Source: an uncultured Acetatifactor sp. (GTDB lineage: Bacteria > Bacillota > Clostridia > Lachnospirales > Lachnospiraceae). From it: a stretch of DNA of 59,366 nucleotides. Position 1 is the stretch's first letter. Each line of letters opens with the position of its first letter. Under the pieces are notes generated by a model, which saw nothing but the letters and a program-made list of their open reading frames with translations, ran no database searches and was not told the DNA's origin. The stretch is from assembly GCA_910586485.1 (NCBI GenBank), contig CAJUIA010000025.1, positions 1 to 59,366 of the forward strand, in the 5' to 3' direction. Below are positions 26,013-35,543 of the stretch, in pieces. The position numbers were made by a program, and so were the translations under genes.

Positions 26013-28934
26013 ATGAAAAGAAACAGGATGAGAATGATTTCGCTGACGGCGGCAGCCGTAATCTTTCTTGGCTGTATGCCGGGAAGCACGATACAGACCA
26101 GGGCTGCGGAGAACCTTTCAGCTGCGGGAAAGGAAGCCGTGCCGGAAGAGGATCTGTCTTCGTATTACGTGGAGGTGTATGATACCGTCAAATATCAGGA
26201 TTATCTGGAGATACATCAGGGCGCGGCACATCCTGAAGGGGAGATCACTGTGGCCGGGGGAGATTTTTCCGACGCCGGAGAAGGCTTTTCACAGGTCCGG
26301 GAATATGAGGGAAGGCAGAATGTGGCGCTGACGGCTCAGGAAGGGAGCATTACCTGGGAGGTGGAGGTGCCGGAGGCCGGCTTTTACCAGATTCAGATGG
26401 AATATTATCCCATGGAGGGCAAGAATAACGCCATTGAAAGGGAAATTTACATAAACGGCGAGCTGCCCTTTGACGGGGCCCAGTATCTGGTGTTCTCCAG
26501 AAATTGGGAGAACAAGACAAGGGTTGAAAGGGACGCAAGAGATAACGATATTCGGCCTGCGCAGGTGGAAGCGCCAAAGTGGATGAGTACTTACTGCGAG
26601 GACAGCAGCGGCTATGAGAGGGAGCCCTACAGCTTTTACTTTGAGAAAGGGAAAAACAGCATTTCTTTGGCATCCGTGAAGGAGCCTGTGGCGATTGCTT
26701 CGCTGACGCTCAGGCAGGCCCCCGGAAGGCCGTCCTATACAGATTATCTTACAAGTGCAAAGGCAGACGGCGCCATGGAAGCACCGGTAGGAAATGTCAT
26801 TAAGATTCAGGGAGAGGATGCCGCTTACAAATCGGACTCTACCCTGTATCCGGTCAATGATAGGACTTCACCAAAGACAGAGCCCTATGACGCGGCAAAG
26901 ATCCGCATGAATTCCATCGGTGGAAACAACTGGAATCAGGTAGGGCAGTGGATCACCTGGGAGGTGGAAATCCCTGTGGACGGGTTGTATGAGATTGCCG
27001 TCAAGTATAAACAGAGCATCAAGCAGGGCGTGACGGTGGTGAGATCCCTGGAAATCGACGGAGAATCTCCCTTTGAAGAGGCCAGAGAGCTTCGCTTTTA
27101 TTACGAGAACGACTGGCAGATTGCAAAGCTTGGCAGTGAGGAGGAAGCGTATCAGTTCTATTTAAAGGAGGGCGTTCACACCCTGACCATGAAAGTGGAG
27201 CTGGGCAGTATGATGTCTGGGATTTTAGACGACGCGGACGACTGTATCTTTGAGCTGAATCGGGCGTACAGGCAGCTGTTGATGGTGATCGGTTCTTCTC
27301 CGGATATGATGCGGGATTACCAGCTGGAGAAGAAAACGCCGGAGGCCCTTAAAATTTTAGCTGAGCAGTATGAGGCCATATCCGATCTGGCAGAGAGAGT
27401 GGAGGCTTACGCCGGCGGTTCCAAGGGCAGTCAGTCCGCTGCCTTAGACAGCCTGATCGTACAGCTGGAAATCATGAACAGGAAGCCGGAGACCATCCCC
27501 AAATACTGGTCTGCCTTTAAGGACAATATTATTTCCTTAGGGTCCTGGTCCTTAAGCATGAAGGAGCAGCCTTTGCAGATCGACTATCTGCTGGTGCAGA
27601 AGCCCGGTACGGCACTGCCTAAGGCAAAGGCAAATTTCCTGGAAAAGACAGGGCATGAATTAAAGGCCTTTTTTGCCAGCTTTACGGAGGACTATGAGAG
27701 CATCGGCGACGTGTATGAGGGGGATCCCCTGACCATCTGGCTGTTAGCGGATGCGGCTTCCGTTTCCAGTGCCTCCGGCAGCGGCAGAGATCAGGCCACG
27801 GTGTTGAAAAATCTGATTGACAATTATTTTATACAGGAGACCGGAATTCCAGCCAACGTAAAGCTGGTGAACAGGGATAACCTGCTGTCGGCCACCCTGG
27901 CGGGAGAAGGACCGGACGTGGCTTTGGGCGTAGCCAGCAAGGAGCCGGTAAATTACGCTCTTCGTCATGCGGCTGCGGATCTGACGCAGTTTGACGACTT
28001 TGACGAGATTACGGGACGTTTCATGGACGGAGCGCTGGATATGTTCCGCTTTGACGGAGGGGTATATGCGCTGCCACAGACCACGTCCTTCCAGATGCTT
28101 TTTTACCGGGCGGACATTTTGGAAGAGCTGGGGCTTGAGGTTCCCACCACCTGGGACGAATTTTATGAGTGCCTGGCGGTGATCCAGAAGAACAATATGA
28201 ATGTGGGTACCGTGCCGGATTACACATCCTATGGCATGTTCCTTTATCAGTATGGAGGCTCTTATTATAAAGCGGACGGCACTGCCAGCGGCTTGGATAC
28301 GGAGGCGGCGGTGGGAGCATTTTCACAGTGGTCCGGCAACTATGCGGATTACAGGATGCCGGTAACCTATGATTTTGCAAACAGGTTTCGTACAGGGGAA
28401 ATGCCGCTTGCCATTGCGGATTATACCCAATACAGCTATCTTTCGGTATTTGCCCCGGAGATCAAGGGCCTGTGGGGCTTTACCCTGGTGCCGGGTTATG
28501 AGGACGAGGATGGCAGCGTGAATCATTCTGTGATTGCAGGACAGACGGCCTCCATTATATTGGATACCTCCAAACACAAGCCGGAGGCCTGGGAATTCTT
28601 AAAGTGGTGGACCAGTGAGGAAACCCAGACCAGTTACTGTATTGAGGTGGAAAATATCCTGGGTGTGGCAGGACGTGTGGCTACGGCCAATATGGATGCT
28701 CTGGAAAATCTCCCCTGGTCCGGCAGAGATCTGCGGAATTTAAAGGCCCAGCTGGAATGGGTGCAGGTGGTGCCGGAGATACCCGGCGGGTACTTTACGG
28801 AGCGTCATGTAAAGAATGCGTTTTACGCCGTGTACAATAACAAGGAGGATCCCAGGGAAACCCTGGAGGACTATGTGAAAACCATCAACAATGAGATAAC
28901 CAATAAACGGATCGAATTTGGTTTGGATGAATAA
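26013..28934 (+). CDS. ABC extracellular solute-binding protein with N-terminal carbohydrate-binding-like domains
   Basis: The roughly 970-residue protein has an export signal (MISLTAAAVIFLGCMPGSTIQ), then two similar beta-sandwich-like regions (ITWEVEVPEAGFYQIQMEY near 110-130; ITWEVEIPVDGLYEIAVKY near 310-330), a helical linker and a C-terminal family-1 sugar-binding protein domain (about 560-970: GVYALPQTTSFQMLFYRADILEELGLEVPTTWDEF). Normal binding proteins are about 400-450 residues, so this is a fusion. It probably binds glycan outside the cell and feeds the two permeases that follow. ATG 26013 is the preferred start (AAAGG 13 upstream); 26001 and 25971 are alternatives. Confidence 0.8.
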   Translation: MKRNRMRMISLTAAAVIFLGCMPGSTIQTRAAENLSAAGKEAVPEEDLSSYYVEVYDTVKYQDYLEIHQGAAHPEGEITVAGGDFSDAGEGFSQVREYEGRQNVALTAQEGSITWEVEVPEAGFYQIQMEYYPMEGKNNAIEREIYINGELPFDGAQYLVFSRNWENKTRVERDARDNDIRPAQVEAPKWMSTYCEDSSGYEREPYSFYFEKGKNSISLASVKEPVAIASLTLRQAPGRPSYTDYLTSAKADGAMEAPVGNVIKIQGEDAAYKSDSTLYPVNDRTSPKTEPYDAAKIRMNSIGGNNWNQVGQWITWEVEIPVDGLYEIAVKYKQSIKQGVTVVRSLEIDGESPFEEARELRFYYENDWQIAKLGSEEEAYQFYLKEGVHTLTMKVELGSMMSGILDDADDCIFELNRAYRQLLMVIGSSPDMMRDYQLEKKTPEALKILAEQYEAISDLAERVEAYAGGSKGSQSAALDSLIVQLEIMNRKPETIPKYWSAFKDNIISLGSWSLSMKEQPLQIDYLLVQKPGTALPKAKANFLEKTGHELKAFFASFTEDYESIGDVYEGDPLTIWLLADAASVSSASGSGRDQATVLKNLIDNYFIQETGIPANVKLVNRDNLLSATLAGEGPDVALGVASKEPVNYALRHAAADLTQFDDFDEITGRFMDGALDMFRFDGGVYALPQTTSFQMLFYRADILEELGLEVPTTWDEFYECLAVIQKNNMNVGTVPDYTSYGMFLYQYGGSYYKADGTASGLDTEAAVGAFSQWSGNYADYRMPVTYDFANRFRTGEMPLAIADYTQYSYLSVFAPEIKGLWGFTLVPGYEDEDGSVNHSVIAGQTASIILDTSKHKPEAWEFLKWWTSEETQTSYCIEVENILGVAGRVATANMDALENLPWSGRDLRNLKAQLEWVQVVPEIPGGYFTERHVKNAFYAVYNNKEDPRETLEDYVKTINNEITNKRIEFGLDE

Positions 28935-28985
28935 GGGAGTTCCCACAGATTTAGATGCCGCTTGCGCGGCGGAATGAGAGGAAAT

Positions 28986-29930
28986 ATGGAAAAGAAATTA
29001 TCCGCGTGTTTATGGTCGGACATTAAGCATCGTTTTACGATGACCGGAAAGCAGATGAAAAGAGCAAAAACCTCGTATTTATTTGTAGCCCCCTTTTGCC
29101 TGTTGTTCATCCTGTTTTATCTGGTGCCGGTGGCCACGTCCATAGGTTTAAGCTTTACTTATTATAATGTGCTGGAGGCGCCCAGGTTTATTGGCTGGCA
29201 GAATTATATCAATCTGTTTTTTGCGGATGATGTATTTCCCACGGCGGTAAAAAATACCTTTCTGTTTGCCGTGGTCACCGGTCCCATCGGGTATTTCGCG
29301 GCGCTGATCATCGCCTGGATGATAAATGAGATTAAAAACCGATTCTTAAGGGCCTTTATGACACTGGTGTTTTACGCACCTACCATTTCCGGCCAGGCAT
29401 ATTTTATCTGGAAATTCATTTTTTCCAGTGACAGCTACGGTATGGCCAACGGCTGGCTGCAGAAGCTGGGAATCATCTACAAGCCTATCCTCTGGTTTGA
29501 GGATGCCAGATACATACAGCCGATTCTGATTATCGTAGTGCTGTGGATGAGCATGGGGACCGGTTTCCTGTCCTTTATCGCAGGCTTGCAGAATGTGGAT
29601 CAAAGCCTTTATGAGGCAGGCTACATGGACGGCATCAAAAACCGCTTTCAGGAGCTGTGGTATATTACCCTGCCGTCCATGAAACCGCAGCTGATGTTCG
29701 GTGCGGTGATGACCATCACCAATTCCTTTGCCATTCATGACCAGCTGGCGGCGCTGGCCGGATTCCCCAGTGTGGACTATGCGGCCCACACGGTGGTATC
29801 CCATCTGGTGGATTACGGTACGATCCGTTTTGAGATGGGATATGCTTCCGCTATTGCCACGCTGCTGTTCATGGTGATGATTCTGTGTAACAAGCTGGTA
29901 CAGAAGCTGCTTAGAAAGGTGGGGAACTGA
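28986..29930 (+). CDS. ABC sugar transporter permease (MalF/UgpA type)
   Basis: The 314-residue protein has six membrane helices and a cytoplasmic EAA loop (YEAGYMDGIKNRFQELWYITLPSMKP, about residues 214-239) that contacts the ATPase. It follows the fused binding protein and precedes a MalG-type permease. ATG 28986 is preceded by AGAGGA; earlier in-frame ATGs lack a good SD. No ATPase is encoded in the cluster, so a shared MsmK-like ATPase from elsewhere is likely. Confidence 0.92.
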   Translation: MEKKLSACLWSDIKHRFTMTGKQMKRAKTSYLFVAPFCLLFILFYLVPVATSIGLSFTYYNVLEAPRFIGWQNYINLFFADDVFPTAVKNTFLFAVVTGPIGYFAALIIAWMINEIKNRFLRAFMTLVFYAPTISGQAYFIWKFIFSSDSYGMANGWLQKLGIIYKPILWFEDARYIQPILIIVVLWMSMGTGFLSFIAGLQNVDQSLYEAGYMDGIKNRFQELWYITLPSMKPQLMFGAVMTITNSFAIHDQLAALAGFPSVDYAAHTVVSHLVDYGTIRFEMGYASAIATLLFMVMILCNKLVQKLLRKVGN

Positions 29931-29931
29931 C

Positions 29932-30795
29932 ATGGCAAAAAAGAAGAGAAAGGGCGTCAAGCCCAGCCATTCCAGAACGGGTAATTTCCTCAATATGTTT
30001 ATCCTGATTGCTCTTGGACTGTTTATGATCGTGCCCCTGGTGCTGTCCATCAGCAATTCCTTAAAGCCGCTGGAAGAGCTGTTTGTATTTCCGCCCAGAC
30101 TGTTTGTGCGCAATCCGACGCTTAAGAACTTTCATGATGTATTCGTCATGATGTCGGAATCCTGGGTGCCCTTTTCCAGATACATTTTCAATACGGTGCT
30201 GATTACCGTTGCCGGTACGCTGGGGCATCTGATTATTGCAAGTCTTTGTGCGTATGCGCTGGCAAAGCATAAATTTCCCGGACGGAATCTGATTTTCGGC
30301 ACAGTGGTAACGGCGCTGATGTTTGCAGGACAGGTGACAGCCATTCCCAATTATCTGATTATGAGCCGGATTGGCTGGCTGGATTCCTATCTGGCCCTGA
30401 TTGTTCCGGCCATTGCAAAGCCCATGGGACTGTTTTTAATGAAGCAGTTCATGGAACAGATTCCGGACAGTCTGCTGGAAGCGGCCAGGATTGACGGTTC
30501 CAGTGAGTTTTCCACATTTATCCGCATCGCAATGCCTCAGGTAAAGCCTGCATGGCTGACGCTGATCATCTTTTCCTTTCAGGATCTGTGGAACATGCAG
30601 GGAGGAAATTTCATCTACAGCGAGAATTTAAAAACCCTGCCCTATGCCCTGTCCCAGATTGCGGCGGGGGGTATTTCCAGAGCAGGAGCCACGGCGGCGG
30701 TGACGGTGATCATGATGGTAGTGCCGATTACGATTTTTATCATCAATCAGAGCAGCATCGTTGAAACCATGGCATCCTCCGGTATTAAGGAATAG
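29932..30795 (+). CDS. ABC sugar transporter permease (MalG/UgpE type)
   Basis: The 287-residue protein has a basic N-terminus, six predicted membrane helices and an EAA loop (LEAARIDGSSEFSTFIRIAMPQVKPAW, about residues 182-208). It begins one base after the upstream permease stop, with GGTGGGG as SD, and forms the partner subunit of that transporter. Length is normal for the family. Confidence 0.93.
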   Translation: MAKKKRKGVKPSHSRTGNFLNMFILIALGLFMIVPLVLSISNSLKPLEELFVFPPRLFVRNPTLKNFHDVFVMMSESWVPFSRYIFNTVLITVAGTLGHLIIASLCAYALAKHKFPGRNLIFGTVVTALMFAGQVTAIPNYLIMSRIGWLDSYLALIVPAIAKPMGLFLMKQFMEQIPDSLLEAARIDGSSEFSTFIRIAMPQVKPAWLTLIIFSFQDLWNMQGGNFIYSENLKTLPYALSQIAAGGISRAGATAAVTVIMMVVPITIFIINQSSIVETMASSGIKE

Positions 30796-30808
30796 GGGGA
30801 GGTAGAAG

Positions 30809-32320
30809 ATGGAAAAACTGGGAAAGCTGAAAAATTTGAAAAAGATAGAAAAGAAGAAATTCAGAATCGGGAAAAGCGTTCTCGGACTTACGCTGGCAGC
30901 CGCCACCCTGGTATTTTCAGGCAGTACGGCCCAGGCGGCGGTCATGCCCTATGATACCTACTGCTACGACTGGTGGGCAGAGGATGTGCTTCAGCCCCAT
31001 GCCTATCTGTACGCGGAATCCTTTGAGGGCAGCCGGCTGGGAGCGGAGCTGAAAACGCCCCAGGATCTGTTTTTTAAAGACGGTCTTCTCTACATAGCGG
31101 ATACGGGGAATAATCGGATCCTGGTGATTACGGAGCAGGGGGAATTCGTGAAAGAAATCACGGAAGGGCTTTCCGGGCCCCAGGGAGTCTTTGTCACCGA
31201 GGAAAATCATATATACGTGGCGGATTCCGGAAACGGCAGGGTGGTGGAATTTGACGAAAACGGAAAGCAGGTCCGGGAAATCGGAAGGCCTGAGACGGAT
31301 CTGATCGACGCCTCGCAGAATTATATGCCTGTGAAGGTGGTGGTGGACGGTTCCGGCAGGATTTATGTGATTGCCTACGGCATTAATATGGGACTGGTGG
31401 AATTCAACGAGGCCGGGGAGTTTCAGGGCTTCATGGGAGCCACACAGGTTACGGTTTCCCCTTTTGAATATATCTGGAAAAATTATTTCTCCACGGATGC
31501 CCAGAAGCAGAGAATGGAAACCATTATTCCCACGGAGTACAGCAACATTTTTGTGGATCAGAGCAATTTTGTTTATGCTACCATCAGTAATTTATCCGAC
31601 GAGGATCATTTAAACGGAGCGGATTCCATCAGGCGCCTGAATCCTACAGGTACGGATGTGCTTCGCAGGCTGGGCAATTACAGCATTATCGGAGATTTAT
31701 ACTCTGCTTCGGACGAGGCCGTCTGGTCCTCCTTTGCGGATGTGGCGGCTACGGAGTATGGCTGCTATTTCATTCTGGACAATGCAGGCGGAAAGGTATT
31801 TTGTTACGACTATGACGGAAATTCCCTGTTTATCTTCGGGGGGATGGGGAGCAGGAGCGGACTGACCAGGAATCCTACCTCTCTGGTATTAAACGAGGAT
31901 CAGTCCCGCCTTTACATTCTGGATGCCCAGCTTGGCAGCGTGCTTGTTTTTCATATCACGGAGTACGGCTCTGATCTGCTGGGAGCTATGAAGGCTCATT
32001 TTAAGGGAAATACGGAGGAATCTGACCGGCTGTGGCAGGAGGTGCTGCGGCAGAACGCCAACAGCGAGGTGGCCTATATCGGCATGGGGAAGAGCGCCAT
32101 GCGGGAGGGGGATTATAAGCAGGCCATGAAATATTTTCAGCTGGGAAACAGCAGGAAATATTATACCAGAGCCTTTGAATTCTACCGGAAGGAGCAGATG
32201 CAGACCAAGTTCCCCAAGTACATGGGGGCGGCGGTTGTTTTGGCGGTGATCGGACTGCTGGCAGTGACGGGCAGAAAAATAAAGAGATGGGTAGGTGAGG
32301 TAAAGTGCAGAGATATTTAA
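30809..32320 (+). CDS. Exported NHL-repeat beta-propeller protein with C-terminal membrane anchor
   Basis: The 503-residue protein has a Sec signal (LGLTLAAATLVFSGSTAQAA, about 30-49), NHL repeats (LKTPQDLFF..GLLYIADTGNNRI; LSGPQGVFV..NHIYVADSGNGRVVEF, with others to about 390), a TPR-like helical part (AYIGMGKSAMREGDYKQAMKYFQLGN) and a final membrane helix (YMGAAVVLAVIGLLAVTG). Fold and location are clear but function is not. In this cluster it may organise or sense extracellular glycan. Its end overlaps the Yip1 gene by 16 bases. Confidence 0.8.
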   Translation: MEKLGKLKNLKKIEKKKFRIGKSVLGLTLAAATLVFSGSTAQAAVMPYDTYCYDWWAEDVLQPHAYLYAESFEGSRLGAELKTPQDLFFKDGLLYIADTGNNRILVITEQGEFVKEITEGLSGPQGVFVTEENHIYVADSGNGRVVEFDENGKQVREIGRPETDLIDASQNYMPVKVVVDGSGRIYVIAYGINMGLVEFNEAGEFQGFMGATQVTVSPFEYIWKNYFSTDAQKQRMETIIPTEYSNIFVDQSNFVYATISNLSDEDHLNGADSIRRLNPTGTDVLRRLGNYSIIGDLYSASDEAVWSSFADVAATEYGCYFILDNAGGKVFCYDYDGNSLFIFGGMGSRSGLTRNPTSLVLNEDQSRLYILDAQLGSVLVFHITEYGSDLLGAMKAHFKGNTEESDRLWQEVLRQNANSEVAYIGMGKSAMREGDYKQAMKYFQLGNSRKYYTRAFEFYRKEQMQTKFPKYMGAAVVLAVIGLLAVTGRKIKRWVGEVKCRDI

Positions 32321-32928
32321 AGTCTTTAGGTTATGGTTTCCATGTAATCACACATCCCTTTGACGGCTTCTGGGACTTAAAGCGGGAACATAGAGGCACG
32401 CTTTCCGCAGCCCTGACCTTTGCGGTATTGACAGTGCTGATGCTGGTGATGCAGAAGCAGGGAACGGCGTTTCTGTTCAATATGAACCGTCTGGAAGAGG
32501 TGGACATGATGGTGGACATCGTTACGGTGGGATTGCTCTTTATCCTCTGGTGTGTCTCCAACTGGTGCCTGACCTCTTTGATGGACGGGGAGGGAAAGAT
32601 GCGGGACATTGCCATTTTTACGGGATATTCCCTGCTGCCCCTGCTGCTCATCCAGTTCCCGTTGATCCTGGTGAGCCATGTAATTACTGCCGAAGAAGGA
32701 ACATTTTATTATGTGTTTTCCGTTTTCAGCTATCTCTGGACCATAGCGCTTCTGGTGCTGGGGATGATGATCACCCACCAGTACAGCATGAAGAAAACGC
32801 TGGCCACAACGCTGCTGACCTTGCTGGGAATGGCGATCATCCTGTTTATCGGGCTTTTGTTTTTCAGCGTGATACAACAGTTCCTGACTTTTATCGTGAC
32901 GGCTTATAAGGAGATCCGATTCCGGTGA
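32305..32928 (+). CDS. Yip1 domain membrane protein
   Basis: The 207-residue protein begins with a soluble stretch containing HPFDGFWDLKREHRG, typical of bacterial Yip1-family proteins, followed by five membrane helices (including SALTFAVLTVLML, FTGYSLLPLLLIQFPLILV and LLGMAIILFIGLLFF). The start is GTG 32305 with TAGGTGAGG upstream. It overlaps the NHL gene and is coupled to it. Function is unknown; NHL, Yip1 and DUF5696 genes together suggest a membrane module linked to the transporters. Confidence 0.75.
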   Translation: MQRYLKSLGYGFHVITHPFDGFWDLKREHRGTLSAALTFAVLTVLMLVMQKQGTAFLFNMNRLEEVDMMVDIVTVGLLFILWCVSNWCLTSLMDGEGKMRDIAIFTGYSLLPLLLIQFPLILVSHVITAEEGTFYYVFSVFSYLWTIALLVLGMMITHQYSMKKTLATTLLTLLGMAIILFIGLLFFSVIQQFLTFIVTAYKEIRFR

Positions 32929-32963
32929 CGGAGAAGTCTGTAAATAAAAAGAGGTGTAAAACC

Positions 32964-35540
32964 ATGAAAAATCAACTTTTAAAAAGAACGGTAAGCGTGC
33001 TGGCAGGGTTTGCGGTGTTAAGTGCCCTGATACCGCTGCAGCCTGTTCAGGCGGCAGAAAATGAGGCGGCACAGAGCCGGGAGGAACAGGTGCCGCAGCG
33101 TATGGAGCTGATTGCGTCCGATGAGAGTCTGGAGCTTTGGCTGGATGAGGAAACAGCGGATTTTGCCGTGCGGGTAAAAGACACGGGGGACATCTGGTTT
33201 TCCAATCCTCCGGGGGCGGATGAGGACGCCAAGGCCAGCAATTATTATAAGGGTGTGATGAAATCCCAGTTTTCTGTACAATATTTCAACGAGAAGGTTC
33301 AGGCCCTGGAGATGGACAGCTATAACGACGCGGTGGCTGAGGGCCAGTTCTCAGTGGAACGTATTGCCAACGGGGCCAGGATTACCTATAACTTAGGTGA
33401 GCTGGCGGATAAGTTTATTTTGCCGCAGATCATCAGCAAGGAGCGCTATGAGCAGTATACCTCGCTGATGGATGAGAAGGATGCCAAAAGCACGGGCAGG
33501 CAGTATCTGTATCTGGACCGGGAGGAATTAAAGGAGGATAAATATCAGGAGTATCTGGAGAGATACCCCATTCTGGCCGAGCATCCCATTTATGTACTGA
33601 AGGAGGATGTAAAGGATTACAAAAAAGAAGAAATTACCGAGTATTTTCTGGCAGCAGGTTATACGGCGGAAGAGATGGAGAAGGATAATCAGGAGAATGG
33701 CTTTGAGTCGATAAACGAGAAGCCCTGGTTCAATATTACGGTTTCTTACTATCTTGAGAACGGCAGCTTCGTCGCGGAGCTGGATCCGAATACCGTAGAG
33801 TACGACACGGAAAATTATTATCTGGTGGACATTGACCTGCTGGAATACTTTGGAGCCGCAGGACCGGAGGAAGAGGGGTATCTGTTCGTGCCGGACGGCA
33901 GCGGCGCTCTGATTTCCTTTAACAACGGGAAGACCGGCGCGCCCGCCTATATCGGTTATGTATACGGCGAGGATAAGACAAATCTGGTTAATCAGACGAG
34001 AAAATCCGGCATTGATCAGAGTGTAACGGTGCGTATGCCGGTTTTTGGAGAAAAAAGCGGGGAGTCAGCCTTCCTTGCCATTGTGGAGGGCGGCGCGGCC
34101 GGCGCGGACATCAATGCTGCCGTAAACGGCAGAACGGACAGCTACAATCATGTGTATGCAGGCTTTAGCTATTTAAGCTACGGCGCCATCTCCATGGGGG
34201 ATATGGTAGGCAATAACAGCTTTCAGATGTATTCCAAACCGGAATTTTCGGAGATCTTCAAGGTGCGCTACTGCTTCCTGCATGGAGAGAAGGCGGATTA
34301 TGCAGGCATGGCCTCCCGTTATCAGGAGTATTTGCTGGAGAAGGGGGTTTTTCATCAGCGGGTGGAGAGCAGTACCACGCCCCTTTATCTCAACTTTATA
34401 GGAGCCATTGATAAATATGATTCTATCCTTGGTATCAAATGTAAGGTGATTCAGGAGCTGACCACCTATGAGCAGGCGGCGGAGGCGGTGAGAGAGCTGA
34501 CGGAAGGCGGCGCAGGGGGGATTAAGCTGGAATACAGCGGCTGGAGCAGCGGCGGTCTTCAGGGCGGCGCGCCGGGAGGCGTGAAGGCGCTGAAATGTCT
34601 GAAAACCTCAGGAATGAATCAAAAGGGCTTTCAGCAGGAGATGGCAGCGGCAGGAGTTCCTGTCTTTTATACGGCACAGCTTCAATACGTATACCAGGAC
34701 GAATTGCTGGACGGGTATCGGCCGGAGAGCAACGGTCCCAGATATTATGACAATACGGTGGCAAGGGCATCCAGTTATTTCATTCCCAACGGCATCAAGG
34801 ACCGGTCGGTGTCTACGAATATGATCAGTCCCTGGTATGTGGAAAAAATGGCAGATACCTTTTTGAAAAAAACAAAAGGATATGAGTTTACGGGAATTTC
34901 CGTGGAAAATCTGGCCAGCGATCTGTTCAGTGACTTCAACAGCAGACATTACGTGGACCGGCAGGCGGCAGCGGAGCGAAACGGCGCGGCTATGGAAAAG
35001 CTGGCAGAGAGCTGTGGCGGAGCGCTGCTGGGGAGCAATGCCAACGCTTATGCCTGGCAGTATCTTTCGGATATTAAAAATGTACCCTTAGACAGCAACC
35101 GGACACAGCTGATTGATCAGGTGATCCCCTTTTACGCAATGGTGCTGCACGGCTACAGGGACTATACAGGCGGTCCCATGAATCTTTCCGGGGATCTGAA
35201 CACCATGCTGTTAAAGAGTGTGGAATCCGGCGCCGGACTGTCCTTCCAGTTTATCTGCGGGGACAATTCCCTGTTAAAGAATACGGAGTTTGACAGTCTG
35301 TATTCCGTGAACTTTGAAGCCTGGAAGGACACGGCGCTGGCAGCCTGGCAGAGGGTGAACGAGGCGGTGGGAGACCTGCAGGGGCTTTTGATTATCGGGC
35401 ACGAGAAGCTTTCGGATGACGTTTACTGTACCACTTATGAGAACGGTACAAAAGTGATTGTAAACTACGGAACTCAGGATGTGCAGTATGAAGGAAAAAC
35501 CGTGAGCGCGCAGGACTTTCTGGTGCTAAAGGAGGGGTAG
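32964..35540 (+). CDS. DUF5696-like exported protein
   Basis: The 858-residue protein has a Sec signal peptide (SVLAGFAVLSALIPLQPVQAA) and a large extracellular region. The YLFVPDGSGALISFNNGK segment near residue 310 and the C-terminal half, which contains a possible barrel (IKLEYSGWSSGGLQGG; FTGISVENLASDLFSDFNSR), resemble DUF5696 proteins that accompany ABC sugar transporters in Clostridia and Paenibacilli. A hydrolase-like role is possible but unproven. Start ATG 32964 is chosen because AGAGGTG lies upstream and the signal sequence begins there. Confidence 0.7.
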   Translation: MKNQLLKRTVSVLAGFAVLSALIPLQPVQAAENEAAQSREEQVPQRMELIASDESLELWLDEETADFAVRVKDTGDIWFSNPPGADEDAKASNYYKGVMKSQFSVQYFNEKVQALEMDSYNDAVAEGQFSVERIANGARITYNLGELADKFILPQIISKERYEQYTSLMDEKDAKSTGRQYLYLDREELKEDKYQEYLERYPILAEHPIYVLKEDVKDYKKEEITEYFLAAGYTAEEMEKDNQENGFESINEKPWFNITVSYYLENGSFVAELDPNTVEYDTENYYLVDIDLLEYFGAAGPEEEGYLFVPDGSGALISFNNGKTGAPAYIGYVYGEDKTNLVNQTRKSGIDQSVTVRMPVFGEKSGESAFLAIVEGGAAGADINAAVNGRTDSYNHVYAGFSYLSYGAISMGDMVGNNSFQMYSKPEFSEIFKVRYCFLHGEKADYAGMASRYQEYLLEKGVFHQRVESSTTPLYLNFIGAIDKYDSILGIKCKVIQELTTYEQAAEAVRELTEGGAGGIKLEYSGWSSGGLQGGAPGGVKALKCLKTSGMNQKGFQQEMAAAGVPVFYTAQLQYVYQDELLDGYRPESNGPRYYDNTVARASSYFIPNGIKDRSVSTNMISPWYVEKMADTFLKKTKGYEFTGISVENLASDLFSDFNSRHYVDRQAAAERNGAAMEKLAESCGGALLGSNANAYAWQYLSDIKNVPLDSNRTQLIDQVIPFYAMVLHGYRDYTGGPMNLSGDLNTMLLKSVESGAGLSFQFICGDNSLLKNTEFDSLYSVNFEAWKDTALAAWQRVNEAVGDLQGLLIIGHEKLSDDVYCTTYENGTKVIVNYGTQDVQYEGKTVSAQDFLVLKEG

Positions 35541-35543
35541 TGC

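Noticed and set aside
29346..30113. 255-residue minus-strand frame across two permease genes
   Set aside because: Antisense shadow; spans the junction of two well-supported genes.
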